Below, piece after piece: positions 33,731 to 47,500 of a DNA stretch of 64,000 nucleotides. The DNA is from Lampris incognitus (taxonomy: Eukaryota > Chordata > Actinopteri > Lampriformes > Lampridae). The stretch is taken from contig NC_079211.1 of NCBI RefSeq assembly GCF_029633865.1, positions 141,775,345-141,839,344 on the forward strand. The letters are read 5' to 3'. Position 1 is the stretch's first letter, and every line of letters starts with the position of its first letter. Under the pieces are notes generated by a model, which saw nothing but the letters and a program-made list of their open reading frames with translations, did no database searches and had not been told where the DNA came from. Both the position numbers and the translations under genes were made by a program.

Positions 33731-36569
33731 TTTGTGTTGTTGATTTGGTCTTTCCAAATGGGTTCAATTTAGCATGAGATTCACTGTTCTGCTGAAGTAA
33801 TGTCAGTTTATATGGGCCAAATATGACACTTAGGGGACTTTCAAAATGTACTATCTCAGAGTTGTACAGTCTTAAGCAGAGCATCACAGTTTCCAGGAAT
33901 GAGGACATGAAGGCAGTCCAGCAGGGGATTTCACCTCTAAACCCTAGGTTTCAGTTTCCCATCAAAAATCTTATTATAAATGAAGCGCCGTACTAAAAGG
34001 ACTCGATAACTCTTTTTATTGGAAAATTGGATACCCAAAAAAAGCTACTAGGAAAGCCGCTGTCTATCTACCCAATCTTTGATTGAAACAAAATATCTGT
34101 TGCTTTATGTTTCTCCCGCAGGTAATGAAGTCTGAACCAACAATGGGCCATTGACAGGCTACTGTGGCGTCTGAGCCCGGCTTGAATTTGATGAGGCGTT
34201 GGCGATCAATCTAAATTGCATCCAAGAAATCTAAGTAAAGCGGTCCCTGGATAGACCCCGTCACCCATTCTGTTTTGCCCTTCTTCACTGAAACCCATAT
34301 GTATCCTGGGTTCACTGCCGCCTGTAGCTATCACAGACAATTTATCCAATATCTCCAGGTGCACAGATCCATATGTGACATTTCCAGTGTCCTGGATCCC
34401 AGAATCCTTTGGACATAAAGCCTGCAAGCCCACGTTAGACAGGTGTTTGCAGACCTTGCCAAATGGGTTTGAAACTTTACATCTATCTATATATAAATCA
34501 AAGAGGGTTGAATCAGTTCACTTCTTCGATTTTCTTACCGGGATTACAGAGCATGCAGAAAGACTCGCGTCCTATAATTTGCTGCAGGGTATTTACTTCA
34601 AATCAGATCAAGTCAACATTTTAATTTGAAATCAACATATAAATTTCAGAACATTGTCACCCTGTTTTGCCTGCATGCATCACTTGGTGCACGTTCATAG
34701 AGCTTCAATACATTCAAATACAACACAATATGGCAGAAATCCTCCATCGTGGATTTTTACCATGTGTCAGTAACAGAAGAATTTTGCTGAATTCCCAATT
34801 TTAGCGCAGCTAAAGTTACCAATTTTGTTCATTTTTCCCCGAAATAAGGGGGCTAACTTCCCTTTCGTTGCAAGCCTACGCTCCATATGAGTCAGCCTCT
34901 CAGATTGTGTGTGCGTTTCAAAATTGTCTCCACTCCCACAGACAGCTTGCAATGGCAGACAAACTCCACCAGCAAAGTTTTACGTCCCTGCTTTTAGAAA
35001 CTGAATCAGAAGTATTGCGCAATAACTTATTACTAAAGTTCATGACTCTCAATCTGGAAGAGTTTACGTTGCACCCCAGAGTTTCACTTCTTGGCTGTGA
35101 TCAAAATGGTCTCTCATGCTTCAGAAGAGGTAGACTGGCGTGTTCCCAGGACAGTGACTCAAACCTGAAGACATTTCTGATTGGAATCACAGTACTGCTG
35201 TTTTTTTTTTTTCTCATTTACATTCTGCTGCCCTCGTCACAACCCCACCCCCCCCATCCCCATGTCATTGAAAGTCTTAAATGAATAGTTGGGGATTTTC
35301 TCACAAACATGGCTGACATTTCAGCTAATCTTCTTGTTGCCTCTAACTGCTGTGTGCTTCAGGAAATCTTCTCAGCTTTGCATTTTTCCCTTTATCATCT
35401 ATACCATATTGTGTACAGCAACTGCACACATATATGTGCTACGCCGTCTGTACACTTCCCGGATATATATTTTTTTTACTTTCTTTAAACTACCCTGTAC
35501 TTTTATTGTAATTTTATTTTATTCCCATTTTGTCGTCGTTGTTGTTCATTTCTCTTGTTGCGCAGTTTTGGAGTTGCCAAAAAATTCAGTTTCACTGCTT
35601 ATAGTACTTTTGGTACATGACGCATGTAACAAATACAGCTTTGAATCTATTTATCTATCTATGTATTTATTTACATATCCACATACTCGTGGCAGGTGGC
35701 AGCTTAGGATGTGAAACAATTTCAGACCCCACACCACTAAGTTGCAGTTTTATGCATGACTTCATTCATTGTTTAATACAACTGCATTGTCTCTGCAAAA
35801 GAAGAAGTTATTGATGAAGCGTTGGTGAGGACGGTACTATTTGAATAACCTTAACCTCTTCAGCTGCAAAAGCGCTGTTACGGATTCATAAAGAGAAAAA
35901 AAGAAAAAAGAAAAACCCCAAAATGTCAGACTCTATCCGCACCAGGCGTTGGAAGACGAGGGCATCCCCATTTCAAATAGGTCAAAAACATGTAGAGGAA
36001 ATGTGGATGAAGGGCTGACGTCTGCGAAAATCTCCTCAGTGTTGTCAACAAATTCGACTCATGATCAGACAGGTTGATCAACTGGATGCAGGTATAGTCA
36101 CGCAGGAGGTGGCCGGATTGACCCACTAGGGGGCCCTGGGGCGCACACCCCCATTGCCCCCCCCCCCCGTCCGATAGGCTACCCAAACAATGCTAAACTA
36201 ATCCTAGCTAGCACATTTGTTTAATTATACACAATGAAACAATGAATTTGATCAGTTTGCGCTGTCAGACTTTGTTGCACTCTCAACGCTACAATGTCAA
36301 CACGAGGCGCAGACTCTTCATTGTGATATATTTAGAAACCACCCCCGACATATTTAGTACGTTTATGTTTGTAATATCTATGGCTCTGCTTCAAATGAGT
36401 CCCTGGCAACTGAAAAAGGCTTCTGCTTCGACTCCGGGTTTTTTATACTGTCTATGTCGCAGACTGTGAAAGTATGGTGACGTTACGGTGATACTACACT
36501 AAGTTAAGTCACTCATATAATGCGAATTGCTTGAGTCCGATTATTTCAGGTCACTTGCATCAATGGCGA
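33731..36569. other. Intergenic, old repeat debris
   Basis: At 34496-34560 there is a Penelope-like terminal scrap (GAATCAGTTCACTTCTTCGA, ATTTTCTTACC). At 35370-35670 the AT-rich sequence with TTTATTTTATTCCCATTTTG resembles the 3' tail of a fish LINE. A poly-C run is at 36160-36168. The 141-codon frame at 35289-35714 is a low-complexity hydrophobic artefact. No gene is supported. Confidence 0.45.
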
Positions 36570-37278
36570 AATCAGTAGAGACTGTAGCTTGGGGCCCTGC
36601 ATCAGTAGAGACTGTAGCATGGGGCTCCCGGATCAATAGAGACTAGCTTGGGCCCTGCATCAGTAGAGACTGTAGCATGGGGCCCCGCACATCAATAGAG
36701 ACTAGCTTGCGCCCTGCATCAGTAGAGACTGTAGCATGGGGCCCCCACATCAATAGAGACTGTAGCATGGGGCCCCACGCATCAATAGAGACTAGCTTGC
36801 GCCCTGCATCAGTAGAGACTGTAGCATGGGGCCCCGCACATCAATAGAGACTAGCTTGCGCCCTGCATCAGTAGAGACTGTAGCATGGGGCCCCCACATC
36901 AATAGAGACTGTAGCATGGGGCCCCGCACATCAATAGAGACTAGCTTGCGCCCTGCATCAGTAGAGACTGTAGCATGGGGCCCCCACATCAATAGAGACT
37001 AGCATGGGGCCCCACGCATCAATAGAGTCTAGCTTGGGCCCTGCATCAGTAGAGACTGTAGCATGGGGCCCCACATCAATAGAGACTAGCTTGGGCCCTG
37101 CATCAGTAGAGACTGTAGCACGGGGCCCCACGCATCAATAGAGACTAGCTTGGGCCCTGCATCAGTAGAGACTGTAGCATGGGGCCCCACGCATCAATAG
37201 AGACTAGCTTGCGCCCTGCATCAGTAGAGACTGTAGCATGGGGCCCCACATCAATAGAGACTAGCTTGGGCCCTGCAT
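36570..37278. repeat. Dimeric minisatellite, about 24 alternating half-units
   Basis: The array is built from two related half-units. A is ATCAGTAGAGACTGTAGCAT plus GGGGCCCC (30-32 bp). B is ATCAATAGAGACTAGCTTGG plus GCCCTGC (27 bp). They mostly alternate A-B, giving a period near 59 bp. A-A' doublets near 36745 and 36900 and a hybrid near 36990 mark unequal exchange. I count about 24 half-units. Units differ by only a few bases, so the array is young or homogenised. Confidence 0.95.
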
Positions 37279-37699
37279 CGCGACGCAGGGTTGGAACAAA
37301 CGTCCCTTGTAGGGTATGATTGGGGATCCCTACTATAGGCGAACACAATACCCCTGACCTTCTGGGGTCCCTCGTGGTCCGGGGCCCCGGGGCACTGGCC
37401 CAGCATGCTCGGTCCGTAATCCAGCCTTGGTTCTACCCACAGATGACCCCCCCCCCATCCACCGTAAAATCTATGTGGATGCTGGGGATGAGCGAAACGC
37501 CGGCATCTTATACTGTGGAAATGCTCACGCGGTGTTCTGACACTAGAGTACGGGCACTTTGAAAACTTTAAATGTGTGTTCCTCACAACAATAACAAGCC
37601 CTTAGAAGGATAAAGTTTAGTTTGGACGATTACGAACACAAATATTCATTTTGAAACACCAAAGGTCAATTACGGCTGTGACCTCCCCATACACCGCCC

Positions 37700-38090
37700 C
37701 CCCTCCCCACACTCCCCCAGGCTTTTCTCTGGAAACCAGAATAAACGTCGAAGTTATCCCTTCTCGTTGTCCATCAAACTAAACCTAAAAAAAACTGCTC
37801 TTCCGTTTGCCAGATACTACCCCCCCTCCCTCTTCCAGCCCCGCCGACGACACGTTCGCATTTTTAAGAATGACAAAGAGAGCCGAAACTTTCGAACGTC
37901 GGCCGAAAAAAAGAAAGAACTCGGTTTCCCAGAGGCCCTCGCGCCGCCCATCATCAACCAATGAACGCGCCCGTGTGGCGGCACCGTCCTACTTCGCGGC
38001 GCGGGGTTGAATAGGACGCGGCGTGAAGCGCTGTAACGAAGGTAAACACGGCGAGAGCGCGGCCGCACAAGACGTCCTCTTCAAATGGGT
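37700..38090 (+). promoter_or_regulatory. CpG island and probable promoter of the ARID gene
   Basis: CG-rich sequence rises sharply from about 37840 and includes CAACCAATGAACGCGC (a CCAAT box, 37955-37965) and many CGCG motifs. A GTAAAC donor-like site follows CGAAG at 38041, so a non-coding first exon may end there. The first coding exon lies 0.5 kb further on. Confidence 0.5.
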
Positions 38091-38098
38091 GAGCTTTC

Positions 38099-38142
38099 CT
38101 TCCCAACCACCCCCCCCCCCCACCACCACCCCCCCCCCACCC
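38099..38142. repeat. Poly-C / CCACC low-complexity tract
   Basis: Two C runs of 9-12 bases separated by CACCACCACC. A similar mixed tract lies at 53144-53178. The tract can form G-quadruplex structures on the minus strand. Confidence 0.85.
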
Positions 38143-38472
38143 CGGTACCGCACATGATGTGTGAGAACTCGTCTCCTGTGCTAAACAAGAACAACAACTT
38201 TTTACAACACGGGAAACTGCTGTAATGTTTGTCTTTGATATAGCGGAGCGGAGCGTCATCGACATTTTCACAGGAAAACTGACGACATTCCGGCCCCGTG
38301 TCAAGTGAATCGTGTTTGGGGGGGAGGAGGGGGGGGGCTGATTTGTATTGATTCAGAAAAGCCAAACGTTGCATGAAAGTTAATTGTGAAGCTGTATTGA
38401 TGAGAGAGCACAGCCGTGAAAGTGTCACTGCAACTGCACTTTTGTACAGCAGAGGCGTTACACGCGTTATAG

Positions 38473-38523
38473 GTGTGCGTGTGTGTGCGCGCGCGCGCGT
38501 GTGTGTGTGAGAGAGAGAGAGAG
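38473..38523. repeat. (GT)n(GC)n(GT)n(GA)n microsatellite
   Basis: Compound dinucleotide repeat ending just before ATG 38527 of the ARID gene's putative first coding exon, so it would fall in the 5' leader. Confidence 0.9.
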
Positions 38524-38544
38524 GTGATGGTGAAACCATATATC

Positions 38545-41500
38545 ATGGATATTTCTTCAAAATGGGAAGTGGAGAAGTCAGAGGCTATTGAAAGCAGAAT
38601 TGAAGGTTCAAGCCACAGCGCAGGAAATAAGCAATCTCAAAAGAGAAGCAGTTTGGTTTTGCAGACAATTGATATCACGGTGGGTGGCGGGCTGAGAACA
38701 TTTGAAGAATGTAGATGACTACTTGATTTTTTTTTTTTTGAGGAAGAGGTTTGACTCCGGTTGTTGAGTTCATATCCAGTATCTCACGGACCCCCCCCCC
38801 CCAAAAAAACAAAACAACAACATTCTTCTCAGTTGTCATAGCTATAGGCTACGGTTATTTTCAGCATCCATTTTTAATTTTCTCCAAAAATGTGTTCCCA
38901 GGCATTGAGGCATGCATAGGAAATGTCACCAGTATCATATTAGATTTCATTATTATGGGGTATCCTCCGCCAGTGGATAGATAAAAAAGAAAGGCTGAAA
39001 ATAAAAAGCAATAAAAAGAATACCTCACGCGATACTGTCATTTCACCGTTTTCATGGGACAACACAGGAGTGGTTAGACTCACAAGCAGGAAGTGGTTTT
39101 GCAACATGTGGTTTTGATATCAAACGTAGCTCAGTGTTAGGTAGAGTGGTTACTGGTACGCTTTTTTAAAGTTCTCATGCAAGATCATCTTGCCATTACA
39201 TCACCTTTACATCACTGAGTTGTTTGACTTGACAAACGTTGAGAGACAAATTTTTTTTTTCTGGGCAAAGGTAAACTTCTTATCCTTGTTTTGTGATTTG
39301 TGTCAGAGGTGAGAAATGAAGTGGACCAGAGTGAGATATCACAACAAGGAGCCGCCATCGACGAGGACAGGTTGAAGGCGAACCAGGTATAACATAATGT
39401 CCTCTTTGATTGGTTAGAGACAGCCGGTCTTCTGGTCGGTGTAAGGGCAATTTATGAGTTACAGATAATCATGTGCAATACAAATGAGTAGTTATCAGGC
39501 TGTGTTTTCATTTCCCTTCTTGAGATCAGTGAATTCGAAAGGCTGAAAAAAAAAGTGTGAAGTTATCACGGCTTGGCAGCGAATACAGAAATGAGAGATA
39601 CGAGGCCACGAAACACACACACACGCACATCACAACATTGCGTTGTATTCGCCACACATACAGAAACCGCGGAAGATCGTTCCAGTCACAAATTCTGGTA
39701 ACTGAATATGAGAAATAAGTTCACTCATCAAATTTCCAAGGATGATGTAGTTGAGAGCCTAGTGGTTTTTGTGGTGACAACTGGCCTGTTGATAGCATCA
39801 GTAGTGCTCACCACCAACAACAAATGTGAGAGCCATGTACCGACACAGACGTAAACTTCACCCACGCTATTCTCCTACACTCTTAAAAAAAAAAAAGAAA
39901 GAAGTAATTCTGTGGAAATTAATTGAATCTTTCACGTTTATATTCAGCCTCTTCTTAAGAGCTCTGCAGTGCAGACAGACACCCCAGTATGTGGCTGACG
40001 CTGCAGACATTTCCTGTAGGAAACAAATGAAAAATAGACCTGAACATCTACACTTAGAGGAGAGAAACATACATGTGAAATATACCCTCCCAAAACTCTC
40101 CAGCTGCTAATAAACATCATATGAGAAAACGAGCGACTTTGTGCAGTTACAGTAGCATTACGTCGCGGCATAACAGAGGACGGGCTTTGATAAGCAGCGA
40201 GTTTTTTTTTTGCGCAAAAGATTTTGCCATAAATATTTTTGTCCTTCTTTTTATCGAGGGGAAAGCCACCTCAAGGTGTCCTATGGTAATCATCGCGTTC
40301 ATCTGTATATTCTTAAAATGACAGCATGTCCCTGCCTAACAGGGAGCTCATCTCTGCAGAAAGTCCCTGATGATTATCAGATTTCTGATGTTAGCTTTGA
40401 TCTGCTAACACCGCTAACTCACCAAATGCAAAATACCACATAGCCCTGCCAGATTTCTTGAATTAGCGTTGCAGTTAAAAGCAGAACGATCCTTATACGA
40501 GATATGAAATCGGATTTGTTTGGAAATTCACATGCAAACAACTGCAAAATAAGAGGGCGAGAAGAGAGGAAAGTGTCCCTTGTGGTGTTTGCAGAGCAAC
40601 GGTGGAAAGTAAAAGCTGCCATGTTAGTGGGGAACAGGAGCTAGGAGCAGCTGAGATGTCTGTGACTCAGTCAGGGCTATCTTAGTGGTAGGTCTGTACC
40701 TTCAAAATTACTCAGTCTGGAGGCCGCTTCTCGGAAGCAGAAACCACAGAAAGGAACTTGATTCAGTGTGAAACCCCGTTAAGTTATTTCATTTTACAAT
40801 GGGTGCTGCAGAAATGAAGCAGCCTCCAAACTGAAATATTGTTAGTGTCTTCATCTTTCATGGGATTATTTGCTGCCCTGTGCCTGTCAAATAAATAGAT
40901 AAAACCTGATTACACGATTTAGGCATATCTGACATATCACCCATGCTTGTATGGAGAAAAATACTACCATACTTGATGTGTCCAGGTGGACAGCATGATG
41001 ATATAAAGGGAAATACCAGTGTGTAATTTGAATTTTCACTCATCTCTATCGTTTCCATGCAACTTTCACTACCTGACTGTGCTGCTGGATGGGAACAGTG
41101 TTATTAGATATATTAAAGCGTTTCATTATGAATGGCCGTCAAATATACTGATGACAGACAACTCGTGCTCTAAGCTAAGATATTAGGACTGGTATCACTT
41201 GTGTAGTACAAGGCCTTGGTGTTGCGCTGAGGTTTGAGCCCAATCCTCAGATTAGCCTGACTTTGCCTAATGGTTCAGTCAGACCTTAAATGGGCCTTGC
41301 ACCAAAATCACAATATCAACACCAGTCAATGGGAAATGCCATACAGGAGGGCGGGGGAGAATGAAGGAAACAGGCTATATGGTACTTTCCTTCGACTCTG
41401 ACGCGAGATTGAAAATACAAAACAGGTATTATCTGCATCAATGACTTTGTACGGGGCACTTCTCCTCTTTGGGACTCTGAAACTGTTGATTCAAATTTCT

Positions 41501-44500
41501 GCATGCCTCCACTGTTTCATTTCTCATTTCTTGCAAACCACACATGGTGACATTGTCTATTTCTTCTGCTGGAGTTTTCTCATATGAAAAAATTATACGA
41601 GGCACGTCTTAGCGTCCCAACATTATAATATAACGCCTCCAAATTATAACTTAAACCCAGTAAATAAATAATAGATAAATAAATGATCAGCCAGCCAAAT
41701 TGTTTGCGTTTCAATGAACTTTATTTTTGGTGCAAAGCTGAGTATTAGCATCAATCATGGGGTGCATCTTATTTATGCATGATTTATAGACACATTGCTT
41801 CTTATCCATAGGTGATATCTGTTTATAGTTTGACATTTCTGATACCAACAACTGTCATGTCTAGACCGAAAACCCCACAAGTCTGCTGCTTTCTCTCCAG
41901 ACCGGATGTGTAGTGGTTACCTTCTGAGAGTAGCGGTAAAAGCCTACCCCGTGTTTTTGAAGTTTTAATGCAGCATTCATTTATCAAGAGGACACGACGT
42001 CTACTACCTGGGCACCTTTTATTACATTTATTTTCAGTCTCACAATGCAGCCACATGTTGAGGTTTTTTCTTTTCTTCTTTCTTTGATAAAATCTCGATT
42101 ATCTCTAATGTAGACCTCGTCCACGATTGTGATCTGTGACTCGTCAACCGATCAGTCGGTCGAGCCGGCAGAGATGGAGGAGAAGTCCTTCGTGTCGAGT
42201 CTCTATCATTTCATGAAGGGCAGAGGGACGCCCATAGAAAGGATCCCACACCTGGGCTTTAAGCAGAGTAAGTCCACGTCCTTGTCCGTGTCCACCTCCT
42301 CTGCTGTTTGAAGATATTATAACGCTGAGAAGCGGTAATGACCGACACTGAAGATGAACGATAAGATGAATGAGTTTCCAATGCATTTTCTTCTAGTTAT
42401 TCTTCTTCTTCTTATCATTCTTCTTTGCAGTTAATCTTTGGAGAATCTACAAGACAGTTGAGAAGCTTGGAGGTTATGACTCAGTGAGTACAAATAGACA
42501 TATAAACACGCAGTCCTTTTGATTTTTTTTTTTCAGCTTCTCATCACTTGTTCTGAATGCTGAGACAGGCCATCATCACAGATTGGATGGTCTCTGAGTG
42601 GAAAATGAGCTGTTGTGTTAGATGATGGGACTGACCTTTTTTTTTTTACCACATCAATAGAAAACTGAGCGCTCAGTTTTTCGCTTGCTACGTGCTGTTA
42701 GCCAAGGCGAAAACATAAAAAAAAAACAATTATACAATAAAAAAGAACTTAACAAGTAATTCATAAAAAGACATTTAAAGAATAAAATCAAAATGTAATG
42801 CAAGGTTTACAACTTTGCAAACATCAAAGTGCAAGGTTTGCAGTTTAGCAGAAAGCAACGGCAAACCTAAATGTTCCCCCCTTTTTTTTTTCTCCCCAAT
42901 TGCACCTGGCCGATTACCCCATTCCTCCGAGCTGTCCCAGTCGCTGCTCCACCCCCTCTGCCGATCCGGGGAGGGCTGCAGACTACCGCCTGCCTCCTCC
43001 GATACATGTGGAGTCGCCAGCCGCTTCTTTTCACCTGACAGTGAGGAGTTTCACCAGGGGGGCGTAACCACGCTATTCCCCCCAGTTCCCCCTCCCCCCA
43101 AACAAGCGCCCAGACCGACCGACCGGCATCCGGCTCCACACCCGCAGACACGGCCAATTGTGTCCATAGGTGACGCCCGACCAAGCCGGAGGTAACACGG
43201 GGATTCGAACCGGCGAGCCCCGTGTTGGTAGGCAACGGAATAGACCGCCACGCCACCCGGACGCCCCAAACATAAATGTTTTTAATATGGATTTAAAAGT
43301 AGTCAGTGTTGGAGTAAGTCTCAAATCTTCTGGAAGTTTATTCCAGCTATTTGTTGCATCGTAGCAAAAAAGACACCAGAAGACATGCGTGTTAGGGCCA
43401 CACATGGGGGGCCACGCGGGGCCACACACTTTCGTCTGTGGCCCTGACCAAGGCAGGGCAAATCAATCAATCAATCAAGTTGCATTTTATATAGCGCTTT
43501 TCTAGCTGCAACAGCCACTCAAAGCGCTTTACATTTCTGGTCAAATCTGAATTTCAGACCTGTTATAACAGAACACAAGCCGTTTTCTGTACAATCGCCA
43601 CCCATTTCTTATGCGCAAGGCCACTGAAATGTGATTTACACCATTAACTTATTCACATGCGCGTCAACATGCGTCCAAACAGCATCTGTAAATGTGAGCC
43701 GCTTTTATAACCTTCAGGGATGTGCAACATGATCCGGAAAGGGTCGACGTGGGTGCAGGTCCTCATTCCAACCAAGCAGCCACACACCCAAGTCTATAAA
43801 TCAAAGTCCTCAGCAAAGACTATTGGTTGACTAATAGAATCAGTTGTGTAACTGCTTGGTTGGAACAAGACTATTGTTTGACTAATAGAATCAGGTGTGT
43901 AACTGCTTGGTTGGAACAAAGACCAGCACCCACACCAGCCCTCTCTGGACCATGTTGCCCACCTCTAATCTAACCTGTTGAAACATGCCCAGGCATGCCG
44001 AAAACAGCATTTGCATGCCCAGGTATGCTTGGACTGACCAAAACAGCTTGCTTTGTGGACAATATACTAGTAGACTTAAAATATGATGGGAAATCGTAAA
44101 AATAGGTTATATCTACAAACAGTATGTGATGGGAAAGTTTTAAGGCGATTTTCATGTTCAGCAGCCCAAAATACACAGAATACACCCAAGTCTTCAGGAA
44201 GCAAAACCTTTGTTGTCCAGTAACCATAGTTGCTGACCTCTAGGCCCCTCCAGGACAAGAGGTCACGACAACATCATTGAGCAAGTCAAGAGCTTTTCAA
44301 TTTTGCAAGTCAAATTTATCAATACAGCACATCTCCACAACAAGGCAATTCAAAGTGCTCCACACAAAAGGCATCAGGAGAAGCAACATAAGACAATAAA
44401 TAAAAAGGTTAAAGACCAATAAAAAGAGAGTTAAAGTTACAGCGCTCTGCAAGATGAAAATTAAAAGCTTCCAGCTTTGTTCATTACAAGGCAGCAGCAA

Positions 44501-47500
44501 ACAGGAAATACTCCAGCCTAGATTGATAAGAACTGAAGAGTTGTAGCAGACCTGCAGTTTTCCAGGCGTTTGTTCCAGATATGTGGTGCATAAAAACTGA
44601 AAGCTGACTCTCTATGTTTAGTTTTGACTCTGGGGACAGAACGCAGACCTGTCCCAGACCATCTGAGAGGTCTGGATGGTTCACAGTGGAGCAGTAGGTC
44701 AGACATGTATTTTGGCCCTAAACCATTCTGTGCTTTATAAACCAAGAGCAGAGTTTTAAAATCAATTCTTTGACAGAGAGGAAGCCATTGTAGCGACCTC
44801 AGAACTGGAGTGATGTGGTCTAATCCATTGCCTACCAACACGGGGCTCGCCGGTTCGAATCCCCGTGTAACCCCCGGCTTGGTCAGGTGTCCCTACAGAC
44901 ACAATTAGCCGTGTCCGCGGATGGGGAGCCGGCTGTGGGTATGTGTCCTGGTCGCTGCACTAGTGCCTCCTCTGGTCGGTCGAGGCGCCTGTTCGGGGGG
45001 GAGGGGGAACCAGGGGGGAATAGCGTGGTCCTCCCACGCGCAACGTCCCCCTGGAGAAACTCCTCACTATCAGGTGAATAGAAGCGGCTGGCGACTCTAT
45101 ATGTATCGGAGGAGGCATGTGGTAGTCTGCAGCCCTCCCCGGATCAGCGGAGGGGGTGGAACAGTGACCGGGACAGCTCAGAAGAGTGGGGTAATTGGCC
45201 AGATACAATTGGGTAGAAAAGGGGGGGAAATCCAAAAAAAGAACTGGAGTGGTGTGATCAGCTCTTTTGGTCTTGGTAAGGACTCGAGCAGCAGCGTTCT
45301 GAATCAGCTGCAGCAGTCTGATCGATTTTTTTTTAGAGAGAGACCTGCAAAGACACCGTTACAGTGCTCGAGTCGACCGAAGAGAAATGCATGGAAAAGG
45401 ATTTCCAAATCCTGCTGACACATAAATCCCTTAATTCTTGATATATTCTTCAGGTGATAGTAGGCGGACTTTGTAATTGTCTTAATGTGGCTATCTAAAT
45501 TCAGGTCTGAGTCCAGGACTATACCTGGCTTGGTTCATATAGCCAAGTGCTATACTGTCTTTGCTCTCCGACTGCTGGATGAAATTTCATGGGGACGAGT
45601 GTGAGAGTTCAGAGAGTGAATGTCTCTTTTTTTTCTGCAAAATTGCACTACATGGAGAGTCCGTATTTATATCTTTTGATAATCTGCTAGACTACACATC
45701 TGGTAAAAGGAGCCTCTGATTTTTCTGGTGAACTGGAATGCCTCTTCATTATATTTTCAATGGAGAAATGTTGGGCCAGTGCTACACCTGCGTCCTTTCT
45801 AACTAATGTTCACCAACAGGTGACAGTGCGGCGTCTATGGAAGAATGTATATGATGAGCTGGGTGGGAGCCCAGGGAGCACCAGTGCTGCAACTTGCACC
45901 CGCAGACACTATGAGAGGTGAAAACAGCGCTCCTCACTACATGTCAATCAATCCACTGTCATATCAGTTAATTACAAATCACAAATACAACCTGTTTGTA
46001 TGATAGGCTAGTGCTGCCCTTTGAGAGACAGCTGAGGGGGGAAGAGGACAAACCTCTCCCTCCCAGCAAACCGCGGAAACAGTACAAGAGGAATCTGGAT
46101 GGCAAAGTCCGCAAGCCCGCGGTGAAGAGGAAGAGCACACCGTCTGTCACGGAGATGGATCCTGAGGTAGGGTACAATGTCATAATAACACACAAGGAAA
46201 TAAATTATGCATATTTCACATAGGTATTGCTCATAATCTGTGTGAAAATGACCACTGTTTTAATTTTCAAGTCGAATGCCAGTGGAAGACCAAAGACTGC
46301 TGACTACTGTGAGACAGAGACACATGCTCATTCCACTCCACGGGCTGTCACCTCCGATAGGCCTCATCGAGACTGCTCCCCACCAAAGCAAGAGGCTGAC
46401 GATGTTTGCGATTCAGTCTATGGCTGGTCCCAGCTTGTCCAAATCCCTTCATCTTGCACGTGGAATGGTCATACCCCATCTGCGGCTGGAGAGGTCATCT
46501 CCCCTCTGGAGAAAAAGAAGCGCGTGGCCCAGGCCAGCCTCCAGCTACCGCTGAGCCCACCGGGGGATGATAAAGACCGTCCCTCTGTCATCCACTGCTC
46601 TCCGCCTACGGCCTCAGCATCTACGAGTCAGAACTGCAACTCCTCTGAAGGCTCTCCACTGCCTCTATCCTCATCATCCTCCCGCAGCCCTTCACCCTGC
46701 TCTGTTTCATCAGAGGATTGTCCGGCGCTCGCTGACTATAAGCCCTCATCAAACTCGAAGTTACCCCAAACTCCCTCCAGCATCACCAGCAAGGCATCTA
46801 GTTGCAGCAATGAAAGCAAGTCTCTGAGCAGCGGTGCGACGTCAAAACAGCTTTCTGGAGAACATAAGGAGGTTTCTCACGTTAGCTCCCGCTCACCTAA
46901 TGCAGACTCAACCAAAAGCCAGACTAAAGACTGTGTGTGGAAGCCGGCCCACAAAGGTAACGGCAAAAATTCTGCTCCGTGTCCGCGATCGACATCCTCC
47001 TGTTTTCATCCTTCTGTGTTTAGGTCTGATTGGGCTCCAACATATGGCTCCAGTTTCACCAAAGTGGTTCCAAAAAACTTGCAACCTTTTCGCCCCACTC
47101 CCTTTCCGCCTGCTTGTTCCCTCCTCGGCCAGGGCAGGCTTATTTCGTCCAATGACTCACTGAACTGTGCCAAGACAGTGCATAACTTGGCTCCGTGGTT
47201 CTATCAGACAGAAAAGAGAGAGAGATCCAAGACGATGCCGGCCAAACATTTTTCTACTCAACAGTCTTTATCTCATTCCAGTGCCACCCTGCCAGTGACC
47301 CACCCTCCAATGGGCAGTGACAGGGCAGGGAAAAACTCTCATCATGAGCCCCCACCCCAGCCTGCATTTATACCCAGCAGAATGAGGCTACCCTATTTTC
47401 AGCCAGTATACCATCAAATCCCTGTGGGTCCGACCCACCCTGCCATCACTGGATCGGCTATCTACTCGTATCCATACTTTTCTACGTGGAGTCCCCAACC

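Noticed and set aside
35289-35714. 141-codon hydrophobic frame
   Set aside because: Low-complexity AT-rich sequence like a LINE tail; no splice context or homology recognised.
36570-37278. CRISPR-like regular repeats
   Set aside because: Both half-units are repeated with no unique spacers, and the genome is a vertebrate; it is a minisatellite.
36792-37348. Minus-strand frames with repeated GPMLQSLLM and VSTDAGRKLVSIDV units
   Set aside because: They are translations of the minisatellite, not a repeat protein gene.
37251-37586. 111-codon minus-strand frame beside the minisatellite
   Set aside because: It starts in unique GC-rich sequence but runs into the array and has no recognisable domain.
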